Both the position numbers and the translations under genes were made by a program. The notes below the pieces were generated by a model. The model made no database searches. It was not told the DNA's origin and was given only the letters and a program-made list of their open reading frames with translations. A stretch of 64,000 nucleotides of DNA, taken from NCBI GenBank assembly GCA_947448135.1, contig CANFLZ010000001.1, positions 56,586 to 120,585 of the forward strand, read 5' to 3'. Source of the DNA: Flavobacteriales bacterium. GTDB taxonomy: Bacteria; Bacteroidota; Bacteroidia; Flavobacteriales_D; Sanyastnellaceae. Every line of letters starts with the position of its first letter. Position 1 is the first letter of the stretch. This document shows positions 44,206 to 54,112 of the stretch, one piece after another.

Positions 44206-44751
44206 TCATTTGAAATGACGAACCTTGATAAAAGAACAAGGATTACCTCCCCAAACTTGATTGTCCGGGATGGATTGATGGACCACAGATCCACCTGCAA
44301 CAACCGCTTGCTCTTGGATATGGGTACCCGGAAGTAATGTGGATTTCGCGCCAACCCAAGCACCGTCAGCGATATGAATGGGATGCATCGTTAAATCAAA
44401 GGTCACTTTGTCCCAACGGTGATTGCCGGTGATGATCACGACACCTTGCGAAAGACAGACATGACTTCCAATTTTAACCGAAACCAAATTATCGATCCAA
44501 ACATTTTCACCGATCCAACTATGGTCGCCTAATTCAAGTAACCAAGGATGTTTGATATTGACACCAGGGCGAATAACGCATCCTTTGCCGATTTTCGCTC
44601 CAAATAGTTGGAGAATAAAAATCCGAAAACCGGAAGATGGATGAAAATTGTTGACCAATAAAGGATTACACAAAAACCAAAGCGCTCTTTTCCCTTTAGA
44701 ACCTGGCTGATAATGCGGGTTTTTATATTGGGAAAGATCAACTTTTATCAT
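44206..44751 (-). CDS. WcaF-like acetyltransferase for surface polysaccharide
   Basis: The 181-residue protein has left-handed beta-helix hexapeptide repeats (KIGKGCVIRPGVNI, SHVCLSQGVVIITGNH, WVGAKSTLLPGTHI) and the conserved His in GNHRWD. It resembles WcaF, an O-acetyltransferase of colanic acid. The start overlaps dapA by 4 bp (operon) and gpx follows after 31 bases. Its acceptor sugar is unknown. Confidence 0.85.
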   Translation of the reverse strand: MIKVDLSQYKNPHYQPGSKGKRALWFLCNPLLVNNFHPSSGFRIFILQLFGAKIGKGCVIRPGVNIKHPWLLELGDHSWIGENVWIDNLVSVKIGSHVCLSQGVVIITGNHRWDKVTFDLTMHPIHIADGAWVGAKSTLLPGTHIQEQAVVAGGSVVHQSIPDNQVWGGNPCSFIKVRHFK

Positions 44752-45635
44752 GACAAGAAACCTTGGTCGATCATCTCGTGACGCAATTTCTCACTGGTGG
44801 CGTGGGATACCGGTACTAATGGTAAGCGCAAGTAGTGTTCGCAAATATTGAGTTGATCCAGTACTTCTTTTACGCCAGCCGGATTTCCTTCAGTAAAAAG
44901 TAAGTGAATGATGTCTAGTAAACGGTAGTGAATTTGACGAGCGGATTCAATTTCGCCATTCAAAGCCAAGTGAACCATCTCTCCAAATTCTTTTGGGAAT
45001 GCATTTCCAACAACAGAAATGACACCGTCAGCGCCTGCAGCAATCAAGGGCAAGGTAAGTGCGTCATCACCACTGATGACCATGAATTCTTTGGGAGTTA
45101 ATTGAATCACAGACATGACTTGCTCGACGTTGCCCGAAGCTTCTTTTATCCCAATCACATTGCGGCATTCAAATGCTATTTTACTCACTGTTTCAGGCAA
45201 TAGATTGACTCCTGTTCGCCCAGGAACGTTGTATAAAATGATAGGGAGCTTGCTGGCTTCAGAGAGCGCTCTATAGTGCTCATACATACCCGTTTGTGTC
45301 GGCTTGTTGTAATATGGGGTAACCGATAAGATTGCCGAAATACCATGCGTTTCCAATCGACTTATCTGCCCAGCAATTTCAGCAGTGTTGTTGCCGCCAA
45401 TACCCAATACAATGGGTTTGCGACCATTATTGCATCCCATCACGGTGTCCAGAACCAATTTGCGTTCCTCTTTATTCAGGGTGACTGATTCGCCGGTAGT
45501 TCCCATTACAACCAAGTAGTCCGCGCCACCGGTTACAATGTGATCCGTTAATTTTTTTAATGCAGGCACATCAACTTCACCATTCTTGGTGAATGGGGTA
45601 ACCATCGCTACGCCCAATCCTCTCAATTCATTCAT
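44748..45635 (-). CDS. dapA: 4-hydroxy-tetrahydrodipicolinate synthase
   Basis: DapA condenses pyruvate with aspartate semialdehyde on the lysine/diaminopimelate pathway. The TIM-barrel protein of 295 residues shows GTTGESVTL (about 45), PYYNKPTQTGMYEHY with the catalytic Tyr (about 135) and the Schiff-base Lys in GIKEASG (about 165). It overlaps neighbours on both sides by 4 bp. Confidence 0.96.
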   Translation of the reverse strand: MNELRGLGVAMVTPFTKNGEVDVPALKKLTDHIVTGGADYLVVMGTTGESVTLNKEERKLVLDTVMGCNNGRKPIVLGIGGNNTAEIAGQISRLETHGISAILSVTPYYNKPTQTGMYEHYRALSEASKLPIILYNVPGRTGVNLLPETVSKIAFECRNVIGIKEASGNVEQVMSVIQLTPKEFMVISGDDALTLPLIAAGADGVISVVGNAFPKEFGEMVHLALNGEIESARQIHYRLLDIIHLLFTEGNPAGVKEVLDQLNICEHYLRLPLVPVSHATSEKLRHEMIDQGFLS

Positions 45636-46186
45636 CGTAAGGCGGTATTTCCTAAATATAATTTTAGCTGTTGTAAATATTGTTCAAAATGGAAAGGAGG
45701 CTTCATGATGAGCATGAAGTCTGCGTATTTCTCCGCTCCTGAAGATTGCACGCTTACTTTCATTTTGGCTTTGCTTTCTTTGAATAGATATAAAATTGGC
45801 AGAACATTTCCATCGGAAAGATCGATCAAAATATCAAAGTCTTCATTTCTAAATGCGGTTACTCTGGTGATGGGACGGCGATGCCAGTTCAAGTCATCTT
45901 GAGTGAAGTATCCGAATTCCAATTTTTGAGATTGCCAAATGGGCAACATTTTTTCTTTTACCGGCACATAACCCAAGGCGCGAATATTTTTGACATTGTG
46001 CTTTTCTTTTAGCTCCTTGGCAAAAGCTCGGATTTTATTGTACAGCCTTTCATCGTCATCTTGATAAAGAATTCCGATGCTGACGGCATTGTCGAAATTG
46101 AAAGCTTGTTTGATACGAACAGGCTCGGAAATTTTCTTCAACATTTGAAGACCCGCTTTTTGTTTTACCTGTTGTACAATTTTCAT
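45632..46186 (-). CDS. DUF6913-like conserved protein upstream of dapA
   Basis: From ATG 46186 the product is 184 residues: alpha/beta, soluble, with VSIGILYQDDDERLYNKI, RALGYVPVKEK and FDILIDLSDGNVLPILYLF. It resembles the uncharacterised DUF6913 family of Bacteroidota; I assign that from general recall only. The frame extends to 46243, but TATTTTTG lies exactly five bases before ATG 46186, which decides the start. It overlaps dapA by 4 bp. Confidence 0.65.
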   Translation of the reverse strand: MKIVQQVKQKAGLQMLKKISEPVRIKQAFNFDNAVSIGILYQDDDERLYNKIRAFAKELKEKHNVKNIRALGYVPVKEKMLPIWQSQKLEFGYFTQDDLNWHRRPITRVTAFRNEDFDILIDLSDGNVLPILYLFKESKAKMKVSVQSSGAEKYADFMLIMKPPFHFEQYLQQLKLYLGNTALR

Positions 46187-46191
46187 TTCAA

Positions 46192-46199
46192 CAAAAATA
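46192..46199 (-). promoter_or_regulatory. -7 promoter element of the dapA operon
   Basis: TATTTTTG (minus strand) matches TAnnTTTG and ends five bases before ATG 46186. Confidence 0.5.
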
Positions 46200-46255
46200 A
46201 CCAAGAAAAATAAAAATTGATTCTTTACTTTAGCAATAATCAATAAAAATTAAAG

Positions 46256-47554
46256 ATGAGTTCAAAGGTGAAGGGGCTTTCGTTGTTCGCATTAACCATG
46301 ATAGCGATTGGGAGTACGATTGGTTCAGGGGTTTTTAAAACACCAACGGATATTGCGCAGTCTGTTCCTAGTGTTACATGGATGACCATTTTGTGGGTTG
46401 CGGGTGGATTGGTTTCCATGATTGGGGCATTGGTTTTTGCTGAGTTGGGGACCAAGATCTCCAACGCAGGGGGTGTGTACTCTTATTTGCGTGAGACGAT
46501 GGGTGAATTACCTGCTTTTCTATACGGTTGGTGTTTGTTGACTGTAGTGAGTTCAGGTACTATTGCTGCTTTGATTGTGGTATTTGCCGATTACATGCAG
46601 AAGTTTTTCAATTATTCGGATAGCATGATCCCAGTGGTAGCTGGCGTGAGCATTTTCGTTTTGACTTTGTTCAATACGTTTTCGTTAAAGGCATCAGAGT
46701 GGTTTGCCAACATTGCTACTATTCTAAAAATGATTGGGATTTTTGGTGTCATCATCATTTTATTGTTTTTGGGAAATGACGCTTCATCTTCGGGTGCTGT
46801 TATGCCAATTGTAGATTCAGGAGAGTTTAATTGGGCCAAGGCTTTTGTTGGAGTTTTGTGGTCATACACGGGTTGGCATTATGCGAGCTTTGTCAGTGGC
46901 GACGCCAAGAATCCACAGCGAGATGTGCCCTTGGCGATGATCATTGGAACCCTTGTTGTTACCGTCATTTATGTGCTGTGCAATTTGGGCTATACCCATG
47001 TTTTATCCATTTCGGAAATTCAAAATACCAAGACTTTGGCTGCGGACGCCATGGAGAAAGTGTGGACGGGTTCTGGTATTTGGGTTTCGATTTTAATTGC
47101 TTTATCTGTATTTGGATGTGCGGGACTGTACATTTTAGCCACCCCTCGCATTATCCAGCAAATGTCCAAGGAGGGGGTATTCTTTCAAACATTTGCCAAA
47201 GCACATCCAAAATTTGGCGTTCCATTTAATGCAATCGTGATGCAATCCATCTGGGCAATCATTTTGGTTTTTGTTTGGGGGAAGTTTGAGTCGTTGTATA
47301 CTTATGTGACAATCACAGAGTGGTTTTTCTTGTTGATGACAGCCATTGGATTTGTTGTTTGGGTTTTTGTTAAAAAGCGCACTGAATGGAATGGTCGTGC
47401 TTATTTGTTTACCGCGTTGGCATTGATATTTGCATCCGTTGTAACGTGGTTTATTGTTGCCAATGCCAAGTCTGATGATCCTGCTGCATATTACGGATTA
47501 TTGGTCATTCCGATTGGAGCAGTGCTCTATGGGATTATGAAGAAGTTCGCATAA
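46256..47554 (+). CDS. APC-family amino acid permease
   Basis: The 432-residue protein has 12 likely membrane helices. The first carries IGSTIGSGVFKTP, the glycine-rich substrate-binding break of APC transporters, and FAELGTKISNAGGVYSYLRE is typical of the LAT/YfnA-like group. Helix 6 (FVGVLWSYTGWHYASFVSGD) completes the site. It probably imports or exchanges a neutral amino acid; the exact substrate is unknown. TACTTTAG about 24 bases upstream may be its promoter. Confidence 0.9.
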   Translation: MSSKVKGLSLFALTMIAIGSTIGSGVFKTPTDIAQSVPSVTWMTILWVAGGLVSMIGALVFAELGTKISNAGGVYSYLRETMGELPAFLYGWCLLTVVSSGTIAALIVVFADYMQKFFNYSDSMIPVVAGVSIFVLTLFNTFSLKASEWFANIATILKMIGIFGVIIILLFLGNDASSSGAVMPIVDSGEFNWAKAFVGVLWSYTGWHYASFVSGDAKNPQRDVPLAMIIGTLVVTVIYVLCNLGYTHVLSISEIQNTKTLAADAMEKVWTGSGIWVSILIALSVFGCAGLYILATPRIIQQMSKEGVFFQTFAKAHPKFGVPFNAIVMQSIWAIILVFVWGKFESLYTYVTITEWFFLLMTAIGFVVWVFVKKRTEWNGRAYLFTALALIFASVVTWFIVANAKSDDPAAYYGLLVIPIGAVLYGIMKKFA

Positions 47555-47599
47555 AAGGGCACTTTCTTTCGCTTATATTCGCTGTCAAAGTACAGTGAA

Positions 47600-50173
47600 A
47601 TGAAAAAGATTTTTTCTATCGGGCTGGGTGTAGGACTAGGAGTAGCCATGCTTTTGCATGGTAACGACGCTGCAGCCCAAGCCAAGAAATCAGGTTTGTT
47701 TGGCAAGAAGAAGCCAGCGCCTGCAGCTCCCGCAAAAAAAGAGGAGGATAAATATGCGGATATCCTCAAGAAGTGTAAAAAAATTGAAGGATTGTTCAAT
47801 TTGTACCGTGATACAACTTCAGGAAAGGTGTACATGGAAATTGACAAGATGCAATTGGGCAATGAGTTTATTTATTTCAGCCACATTGTAGATGCACCGG
47901 TAGAGACGGGATACCACCGCGGCGCATTTGGAGAAAGTAAGATGGTGAAGGTAGAGAAGTGGTTTGATAAAATTGCTTTCGTGCAGCAGAATACCAATTT
48001 TTACTACGATCCAGCCAATCCATTGAGCAAAGCATCGGACGCCAATATCAATGATCCAGTTTTAGCTGCTGAAAAAATTGAGGCCACGAGTAAAGACAAT
48101 TCAAAGTATTTGGTAGATGGCGATGCTTTGTTTTTAACGGAGAAGATGCAGTTGGTTAAATTTCCTGCACAACCCGGATCTCCATCTGCATTGGGTAATT
48201 TGTCTTCCTCAAAAACGCATATTCTACAGATCAATTCTTATCCTGAGAATACCGAAATCAAAGTAGAATATGTGTACGAAAACGGTAGCCCTCAGATTGG
48301 TTCAGAGGCCTTGGCGGATGCGCGTAATGTATCTATTCAATACCAGCATTCATGGTTGAGTTTGCCTCCTGCGGGATACCTTTCAAGGAAAGATGATCCA
48401 AGAGTTGGATATTTCTCTACACAAGTAGATGACATGACCACATTCGAAACCATCAACTATCGTGATGTTATCCATCGCTGGAGATTGGAAAAGAAAGATC
48501 CAAGTGCAGCACTATCAGAGCCAGTTAAACCGATCACTTTCTGGATCGAGAATACAACTCCATATGAGTGGAGACCGATGATCAAAGAAGCTTGCGAGCG
48601 TTGGAATATCGCGTTTGAAAAAGCAGGATTTAAAAATGCGGTCGTTTGTTTGGAACAACCTGAAGACGCAACTTGGGATGCGGGTGACATTCGGTACAAC
48701 GTGTTGCGTTGGTCGGCTACTCCAGCGCCTCCCTTCGGGGGATACGGTCCTTCCTTTGTTGATCCCCGAACAGGAGAAATCTTAGGAGCGGATATTATGT
48801 TGGAATTTGTAGCCATTGTGAATCGTGTCAATGCTCAGAAATTTTTTAAATCAGGCGAAAGCGATGTAGAAACGCCAGTAACCAATAGAAACCCATTTTT
48901 ATGCGCTGCCAATGGCATGTCGCAGCATCAAATGGCATTGGGATCAACCATTGCTGATGCTTTTGGAATGGGAGATGCCATGAAAAAAGAAGTTGCCAGA
49001 CAATTGATGTACCGCTTGATTTTGCATGAAGTAGGGCATACGTTGGGTTTGACGCACAACATGCGCGCAAGTACGCTGCAGAAATTTGAGGACATCAAGA
49101 ATGTAGAGAAGATCAAGAAAGAAGGATTGGCCAACAGTATCATGGAATATCCAGCTTTTAATTATCAAATGAATGAAAATGAACAAGCCGCTTATTGCGA
49201 TGAGTTTGTTGGACCTTATGATTGGTGGGTTATTGAATATGGTTATTCTTCGGCATTGGAAGATCCTCAAGCAGAGGCCGCTCGTTTGAAAAAAATCACA
49301 GATAGAAGTGTCGAGCATCAATTGGCATATGGCAATGATGCGGACGACATGCGTACTCCCGGACATGGTATCGATCCGGATGTCAATATTTATGACTTGA
49401 GCGCAGATCCTGTTGCGTACGCGGTAGATCGTTGCATTTTGGTAAATGCCTTGGTTCCTAAATTGAAAGACAAATTGATTCAAGACAACGAGAGTTACCA
49501 AGAGTTGATTCAATCGTTTAATTCGGTGACAAATGAATATGGTATTCAATTGTCTGTAATGACCAAACAAATGGCGGGTGTGCATTACAGCCGTGCTTTT
49601 AAAGGTCAAAATACAACAGTTGCTCCTTTGACTCCAGTTGCGTTGGAGCAACAGAAAGCAGCGATGAAAGCGTTATCACTTTACGCATTTTCACCCAAAG
49701 CTTTTGATCAATGGAATTCTGTCTACGCCTATTTGTTGGCGCAACGCAGAGGTTTTAGTCATTATTCTGACAATGATGATCCAAACATTCACGCTAAGGT
49801 TTTGAATATGCAAAAGGGTGCTTTGTCACATTTGCTTCACCCCAATGTCTTGCAACGCTTTTCAGATGCAGCCATGTATGGCAATGCCTATAAGTTGGAT
49901 CAATACATGAACGACTTGACTCAAGCCATTTTTGCAGAGGATTTGAAGAGTAGTGTCAACACTTTCCGTCAGAATTTGCAAATGGAATATGTCAGTAGAT
50001 TGGTAAAGGCTTTGGATCCTAAAAATGGATACGATCATGTTTCAAAAGGAATGGTCATTTATACGTTGAATAATATCGAGAGTATGATGAAGGCGAATCC
50101 AGGAACGGATGTTTTGACGCAAGCACATCGTGGGCAAGTCAAGCAAGCCATCGAAGCTTCAAGAGAGAATTAA
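47600..50173 (+). CDS. Secreted zinc-dependent metalloprotease (DUF5117/DUF4953 type)
   Basis: The 857-residue protein has a signal peptide (residues 1-27, ending AAAQ), an Ala/Lys/Pro-rich linker, a DUF5117-like domain (VYMEIDKMQLGNEFIYFSHI) and a metzincin-like catalytic domain with HEVGHTLGLTH (His at about 476, 480 and 486). The C-terminal DUF4953-type part is helical. Members occur in many Bacteroidota and are thought to be periplasmic or outer membrane peptidases; no T9SS sorting domain is present. A bidirectional terminator follows. Confidence 0.9.
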   Translation: MKKIFSIGLGVGLGVAMLLHGNDAAAQAKKSGLFGKKKPAPAAPAKKEEDKYADILKKCKKIEGLFNLYRDTTSGKVYMEIDKMQLGNEFIYFSHIVDAPVETGYHRGAFGESKMVKVEKWFDKIAFVQQNTNFYYDPANPLSKASDANINDPVLAAEKIEATSKDNSKYLVDGDALFLTEKMQLVKFPAQPGSPSALGNLSSSKTHILQINSYPENTEIKVEYVYENGSPQIGSEALADARNVSIQYQHSWLSLPPAGYLSRKDDPRVGYFSTQVDDMTTFETINYRDVIHRWRLEKKDPSAALSEPVKPITFWIENTTPYEWRPMIKEACERWNIAFEKAGFKNAVVCLEQPEDATWDAGDIRYNVLRWSATPAPPFGGYGPSFVDPRTGEILGADIMLEFVAIVNRVNAQKFFKSGESDVETPVTNRNPFLCAANGMSQHQMALGSTIADAFGMGDAMKKEVARQLMYRLILHEVGHTLGLTHNMRASTLQKFEDIKNVEKIKKEGLANSIMEYPAFNYQMNENEQAAYCDEFVGPYDWWVIEYGYSSALEDPQAEAARLKKITDRSVEHQLAYGNDADDMRTPGHGIDPDVNIYDLSADPVAYAVDRCILVNALVPKLKDKLIQDNESYQELIQSFNSVTNEYGIQLSVMTKQMAGVHYSRAFKGQNTTVAPLTPVALEQQKAAMKALSLYAFSPKAFDQWNSVYAYLLAQRRGFSHYSDNDDPNIHAKVLNMQKGALSHLLHPNVLQRFSDAAMYGNAYKLDQYMNDLTQAIFAEDLKSSVNTFRQNLQMEYVSRLVKALDPKNGYDHVSKGMVIYTLNNIESMMKANPGTDVLTQAHRGQVKQAIEASREN

Positions 50174-50192
50174 TTCGATTTGGATTCGAAAC

Positions 50193-50225
50193 AAAAAAGG
50201 GCTGCAATTTGCAGCCCTTTTTTTT
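50193..50225. terminator. Bidirectional terminator between metalloprotease and GT-C genes
   Basis: AAAAAAGGGCTGC / GCAGCCCTTTTTT form a 13-bp stem with T runs on both strands. It also covers the last codon of the minus-strand gene ending at 50224. Confidence 0.9.
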
Positions 50226-51666
50226 ATTTCTTTTCGTACACCTGAATGTTGTACCAGTATTTGTTGAGTGTCAAAAACGGTTTGTCTGGATCAATAATCA
50301 TCACCAATTGAAACGAAGAATCTTTCTCGATATCCTCTTTAAAAACTTGTTCCTCGTTCGGTCCAAAGTGACCATCCCAAATGATAAGGTCGCCAGGTTG
50401 TGCATCCTTCCATCGGTGTAAGCGGTCGTTGATGTGTTTGTCAAATGGATCGATATCCAAAAGCAAGTTGATATACGGATGAGCAGAATATGTTTTTTTT
50501 CCGTCCATTTCGTATGTGGTGATCAATTGATCATAAAGCTTGCGGTTGACTTTTTCTTCCGATCCCATTTGAGGGAAAACACGAATCTCTTGAAAGGAGA
50601 AAAGACGCATGACAAAGGGAGCAAGAATAACCAAAGTGATGAAAATTCTTCGTGTATTTTCTTTTTGAAAAAACGGAAAGTTGCTTTCCAGTTTTTCCCA
50701 TCCCATAACAGCCAACAAAGCAAATGGAACAGTGATCACCATCATGACGCGGATCAATCCAAGAGAGGCCCACATGCCCAACCACCATAGAACAGTGTGT
50801 GCCAAAAAATATCCCCAGAAACTACCCAAAATCAACCAAAATGTAATTTGTTGATTGAGCGCCCAACGCTCGGTGGAAAAAATCTGTTTGACCCAATTGA
50901 TTTCTTTGAAGGATTGATACAATACCACCAAGAATGGAATTCCGAACATCGGAACGGCCAAAATAAAGAAATGAAAAAAGCTTCCGCTTCCATATACCTT
51001 AATGCCTGTGTTGATGTACGGATTGTTGTCAAAAATCCAAAGAGCCTTGCCCGTTACAAAGAAACCAATGGTGTTAAAAATTAGCGTACCCACCAACAAA
51101 TAAGGGATGCTTTTCCATCTTTTGGAAAGTGCAAAGAAAATGATAGCGAGCAGCACCATGACAAAACCTTCGCTTCTGGCAAAAGGCATAAATCCCAAAA
51201 TGAAAGCGCCGAGGTTCCATTTTTCTTTTGTTGCATAGTACAAAAATAAAATCAAGAAGATGGAGCAAATGGGCTCCGTTAAACCTGATTTGGAATTACC
51301 CAAGAGAATGGGAGTAAAGAAGTAAATCAAAGTGACCCAATGGGGACGCTTCACTTGAAGAGCGATGGCGATTTTGTAGGCCAACCAACCGCCCCAAAAG
51401 ATCAAGGCCAAGTTGGCTAAGTTGACCGCAAAAAATCCCAATTGGGCAATGGGAGAAAACAATATGGTGAAGATGGGTTTTCCCCATTGATCCATGAGCA
51501 ATCCAGGATGGTCCCAAGAAAATCGAGAGATTTGATAATGCGTGATGCTATCCGCACCGCCATTAAATCCAGGACTCAGCCACGCATTCGTGAAGTAAAG
51601 TACGATGGCAGAGAGAAAAATAATTTTGTTGTACAGCTCTGATTTATTGCTTTCAATCGTTGTCAT
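50224..51666 (-). CDS. GT-C fold membrane glycosyltransferase (mannosyltransferase/ArnT-like)
   Basis: The 480-residue protein has 9-10 membrane helices and an early acidic loop FNGGADSITHY (about 35), as in GT-C enzymes using polyprenyl-phosphate sugars, plus a soluble C-terminal part. YATKEKWNLGAFILGFMPFARSEG (outline) is a cytoplasm-facing Arg-rich segment. The reading frame goes on to 51858 but would overlap the Sua5 gene; TACATTTG four bases before ATG 51666 fixes the start. Sugar and acceptor are unknown. Confidence 0.78.
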   Translation of the reverse strand: MTTIESNKSELYNKIIFLSAIVLYFTNAWLSPGFNGGADSITHYQISRFSWDHPGLLMDQWGKPIFTILFSPIAQLGFFAVNLANLALIFWGGWLAYKIAIALQVKRPHWVTLIYFFTPILLGNSKSGLTEPICSIFLILFLYYATKEKWNLGAFILGFMPFARSEGFVMVLLAIIFFALSKRWKSIPYLLVGTLIFNTIGFFVTGKALWIFDNNPYINTGIKVYGSGSFFHFFILAVPMFGIPFLVVLYQSFKEINWVKQIFSTERWALNQQITFWLILGSFWGYFLAHTVLWWLGMWASLGLIRVMMVITVPFALLAVMGWEKLESNFPFFQKENTRRIFITLVILAPFVMRLFSFQEIRVFPQMGSEEKVNRKLYDQLITTYEMDGKKTYSAHPYINLLLDIDPFDKHINDRLHRWKDAQPGDLIIWDGHFGPNEEQVFKEDIEKDSSFQLVMIIDPDKPFLTLNKYWYNIQVYEKK

Positions 51667-51670
51667 GCCG

Positions 51671-51678
51671 CAAATGTA
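51671..51678 (-). promoter_or_regulatory. -7 promoter element of the GT-C gene
   Basis: TACATTTG (minus strand) matches TAnnTTTG and ends four bases before ATG 51666. Confidence 0.5.
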
Positions 51679-51703
51679 ATGTGTAAAATAATTTTTACGT
51701 CCG

Positions 51704-51711
51704 TACATTAG
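51704..51711 (+). promoter_or_regulatory. -7-like element of the Sua5 gene
   Basis: TACATTAG is one mismatch from TAnnTTTG and ends four bases before ATG 51716. With the opposite-strand element it forms a compact divergent promoter of 49 bp. Confidence 0.4.
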
Positions 51712-51715
51712 CACC

Positions 51716-52672
51716 ATGCAAAAAATTACGACCGACATTTCAGCTGCTGTGAAGGCATTGAATCGAGATGAGGTGATAGGATTGCCTACGGAGACAGTGT
51801 ATGGGTTGGCAGGAAACGCGCTGAAGTCAGAGGTCGTTTCAAAAATTTTTGCAGTCAAGAATAGGCCCTTTTTTGATCCATTGATTGTCCATATCGGAGA
51901 GATTAGTCAGTTATCAGAATTGGTTTCGGCGATTGATCCACAATTGCAGAAATTGATGAATGCCTTTTGGCCAGGACCCTTGACCGTTCTATTACCCAGA
52001 ACGAACAAGATTCCAGATTTGGTTACATCGGGATTGCCCAAGGTAGCAGTGCGTATGCCCGCGCATCCAATGGCGCTTGCGGTTTTGCGTCAATTGAATT
52101 TTCCGTTGGCTGCTCCGAGTGCCAATCCATTTGGTTACGTCAGTCCAACTTCCGCTGTTCATGTGCAAGATCAATTGGAGGATCAATTGAATGTCATTCT
52201 CGATGGAGGTGATTGCGCGGTTGGGGTGGAGTCTACCATTGTCGACTGCAGAAACAACATTGTGCATGTTCTTCGCTTGGGAGGAATTTCAATTGAAGAA
52301 ATAGAAGAATGTTTGGGAGAAAAGGTAGAGGTGGAGTTGAGTTCAAGTCGCCCGGCTGCTCCAGGAATGTTGGATCAGCATTACTCACCAATGAAGCCAT
52401 TGCATTTGATCGAAAATCAAAATCAAATTCCGGCAACAGCGGGTTTGTATGGCGTGATTAGTTTTGGAGCCAATCTTACTGGACCGATTCAATTTGAATT
52501 GTCAGAATCGAGAGATTTGATAGAAGCGGCAAGTCGATTGTTTGCCGGATTGCGATATATGGATCAACAACCGGTTCAGGCCATTTATATTTCCCTTTTG
52601 CCAGAACAAGAACTGGGAAGAGCCATGAATGATAGAATCCGCAGGGCGGTAATTAAATCCAAGGGGATTTGA
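51716..52672 (+). CDS. tsaC: L-threonylcarbamoyladenylate synthase (Sua5 type)
   Basis: The enzyme makes the TC-AMP intermediate for t6A37 of tRNAs reading ANN codons. The YrdC domain (about 1-200) shows GLPTETVYGLAGNA, RPFFDPLIVHI, WPGPLTVLL and APSANPFGYVSPTSA; the C-terminal Sua5 domain (about 230-318) makes it the long form, with linker PAAPGMLDQHYSP. Length 318 is normal for Sua5. Confidence 0.95.
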   Translation: MQKITTDISAAVKALNRDEVIGLPTETVYGLAGNALKSEVVSKIFAVKNRPFFDPLIVHIGEISQLSELVSAIDPQLQKLMNAFWPGPLTVLLPRTNKIPDLVTSGLPKVAVRMPAHPMALAVLRQLNFPLAAPSANPFGYVSPTSAVHVQDQLEDQLNVILDGGDCAVGVESTIVDCRNNIVHVLRLGGISIEEIEECLGEKVEVELSSSRPAAPGMLDQHYSPMKPLHLIENQNQIPATAGLYGVISFGANLTGPIQFELSESRDLIEAASRLFAGLRYMDQQPVQAIYISLLPEQELGRAMNDRIRRAVIKSKGI

Positions 52673-52699
52673 TCGTAACGCCTTATTTTCGCGCCACCA

Positions 52700-54112
52700 A
52701 TGAATCTTCGTCATAAAATAGACAAACGACTTTTTCATGTCATTAGCCAAGCCGCTCAAGAGTTAGGTGTGGAAGTGTATGCAGTCGGTGGTATGGTAAG
52801 AGACATTGTACTGAATCGAAACAACAAGGATCTTGATTTTGTGACCGTCGGTGACGGTCCTCAATTGGCCAAGTTGTGTGCAGAAAAACTGCAAGTGAAA
52901 AAAGTGGCTTATTACAAAAACTACGGAACAGCTGCTTTTCATTACAGAGGCAATGATGTCGAGTTTGTTGGGGCCAGGAAAGAAAGTTATCGTACCGAAT
53001 CACGCAATCCCATCGTTACCCCTGGGAATCTGCAGGATGATCAATTGCGCCGAGATTTTACGATCAACGCAATGGCTATTTCATTGCAGGCAGATTCATT
53101 TGGCGAAGTGTTGGATCCTTTCAATGGGCTTCAAGATTTGGATCAAAAGCGAATTCAAACGCCCACCAATCCTGATATAACTTTCAGTGACGACCCACTG
53201 CGCATGTTGCGCGCGGTTCGATTTGCCAGCCAGTTGCAATTTGAGATTACCTCAGATTGCTTGGAAGCCATTGCACGAAATGCGCATCGATTGAAAATCA
53301 TCAGTCAAGAAAGAATTTCGACTGAGGTCAATAAAATTATTCTGTCAAGCAAACCCAGTGTAGGTTTTAAATTGCTTTTTGATACACAGTTGTTGCATCA
53401 ATTTTTTCCTGAAATGGTGGCACTACAGGGTGTTTCCAAGCGAGAAGGAATTACGCACAAGGACAATTTCTACCATACTTTGGAGGTGTTGGACAATGTC
53501 GCAGAAAACTCCAATGACCTTTGGTTGCGCTGGGCTGCAATTTTGCATGATATTGCCAAACCACCCACCAAACGCTTTGAAAAGGGGATAGGTTGGACAT
53601 TTCATGGTCATGAAGACATGGGGGCGAGAATGGTCCCCAAGATTTTTGAGCGCATGCGTTTGCCTTTGGATACAACGATGAAGTTTGTTCAGAAAATGGT
53701 GCAATTGCATTTGCGTCCGATTGCTTTGACGAAGTCCGAGATTTCAGATTCTGCCCTGCGTCGATTGTTATTTGATGCGGGAGATGATATCGACCAGTTG
53801 ATGATTCTTTGCAAGGCGGATATCACTTCTAAGAATGAGCTCAAGGTGAAGAAGTATTTGAAGAATTACGAGCATGTCATGGTCAAGTTAGAAGCCTTGG
53901 AAGAGAAAGATCGGATTCGGAATTTTCAGCCACCGATCAGCGGAGAGATGATCATGAAGACTTTTCAAATCGGACCTTGTGCGCAAGTAGGAATGATTAA
54001 AAATGCGATCAAAGACGCGATCTTAGACGGTGTTATTGCCAACAACGAAGAAGAAGCTATGGCCTTTATGTTCAAGCGTGCACACGAAGTGGGCTTAAAT
54101 CTTCCCAATTAA
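52700..54112 (+). CDS. cca: CCA tRNA nucleotidyltransferase with HD domain
   Basis: The enzyme adds or repairs the CCA end of tRNAs. AVGGMVRDIVL (about 28) and KDLDFVTVG (about 45) form the class II polymerase site with the two catalytic Asp; DDQLRRDFTINAMA and DDPLRMLRAVRFA follow. A C-terminal HD domain (WAAILHDIAKP, about 280) resembles phosphohydrolases. It fits the tRNA-Phe of this window, which lacks an encoded CCA. Its stop overlaps the mutS2 stop by 4 bp. Confidence 0.95.
   Translation: MNLRHKIDKRLFHVISQAAQELGVEVYAVGGMVRDIVLNRNNKDLDFVTVGDGPQLAKLCAEKLQVKKVAYYKNYGTAAFHYRGNDVEFVGARKESYRTESRNPIVTPGNLQDDQLRRDFTINAMAISLQADSFGEVLDPFNGLQDLDQKRIQTPTNPDITFSDDPLRMLRAVRFASQLQFEITSDCLEAIARNAHRLKIISQERISTEVNKIILSSKPSVGFKLLFDTQLLHQFFPEMVALQGVSKREGITHKDNFYHTLEVLDNVAENSNDLWLRWAAILHDIAKPPTKRFEKGIGWTFHGHEDMGARMVPKIFERMRLPLDTTMKFVQKMVQLHLRPIALTKSEISDSALRRLLFDAGDDIDQLMILCKADITSKNELKVKKYLKNYEHVMVKLEALEEKDRIRNFQPPISGEMIMKTFQIGPCAQVGMIKNAIKDAILDGVIANNEEEAMAFMFKRAHEVGLNLPN

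Noticed and set aside
44175..44363. 63-codon upstream extension of the glutathione peroxidase frame
   Set aside because: It lies inside the acetyltransferase gene in another frame, and ATG 44174 opens a good membrane-anchor sequence.
48944..49651. 235-codon open frame on the minus strand inside the metalloprotease gene
   Set aside because: It covers the HExxH region of the real gene in antisense and looks like low-complexity shadow coding.
51667..51858. 64-codon N-terminal extension of the GT-C gene
   Set aside because: It would overlap the Sua5 gene by about 140 bp, adds no membrane-topology sense, and a perfect -7 element lies just before ATG 51666.
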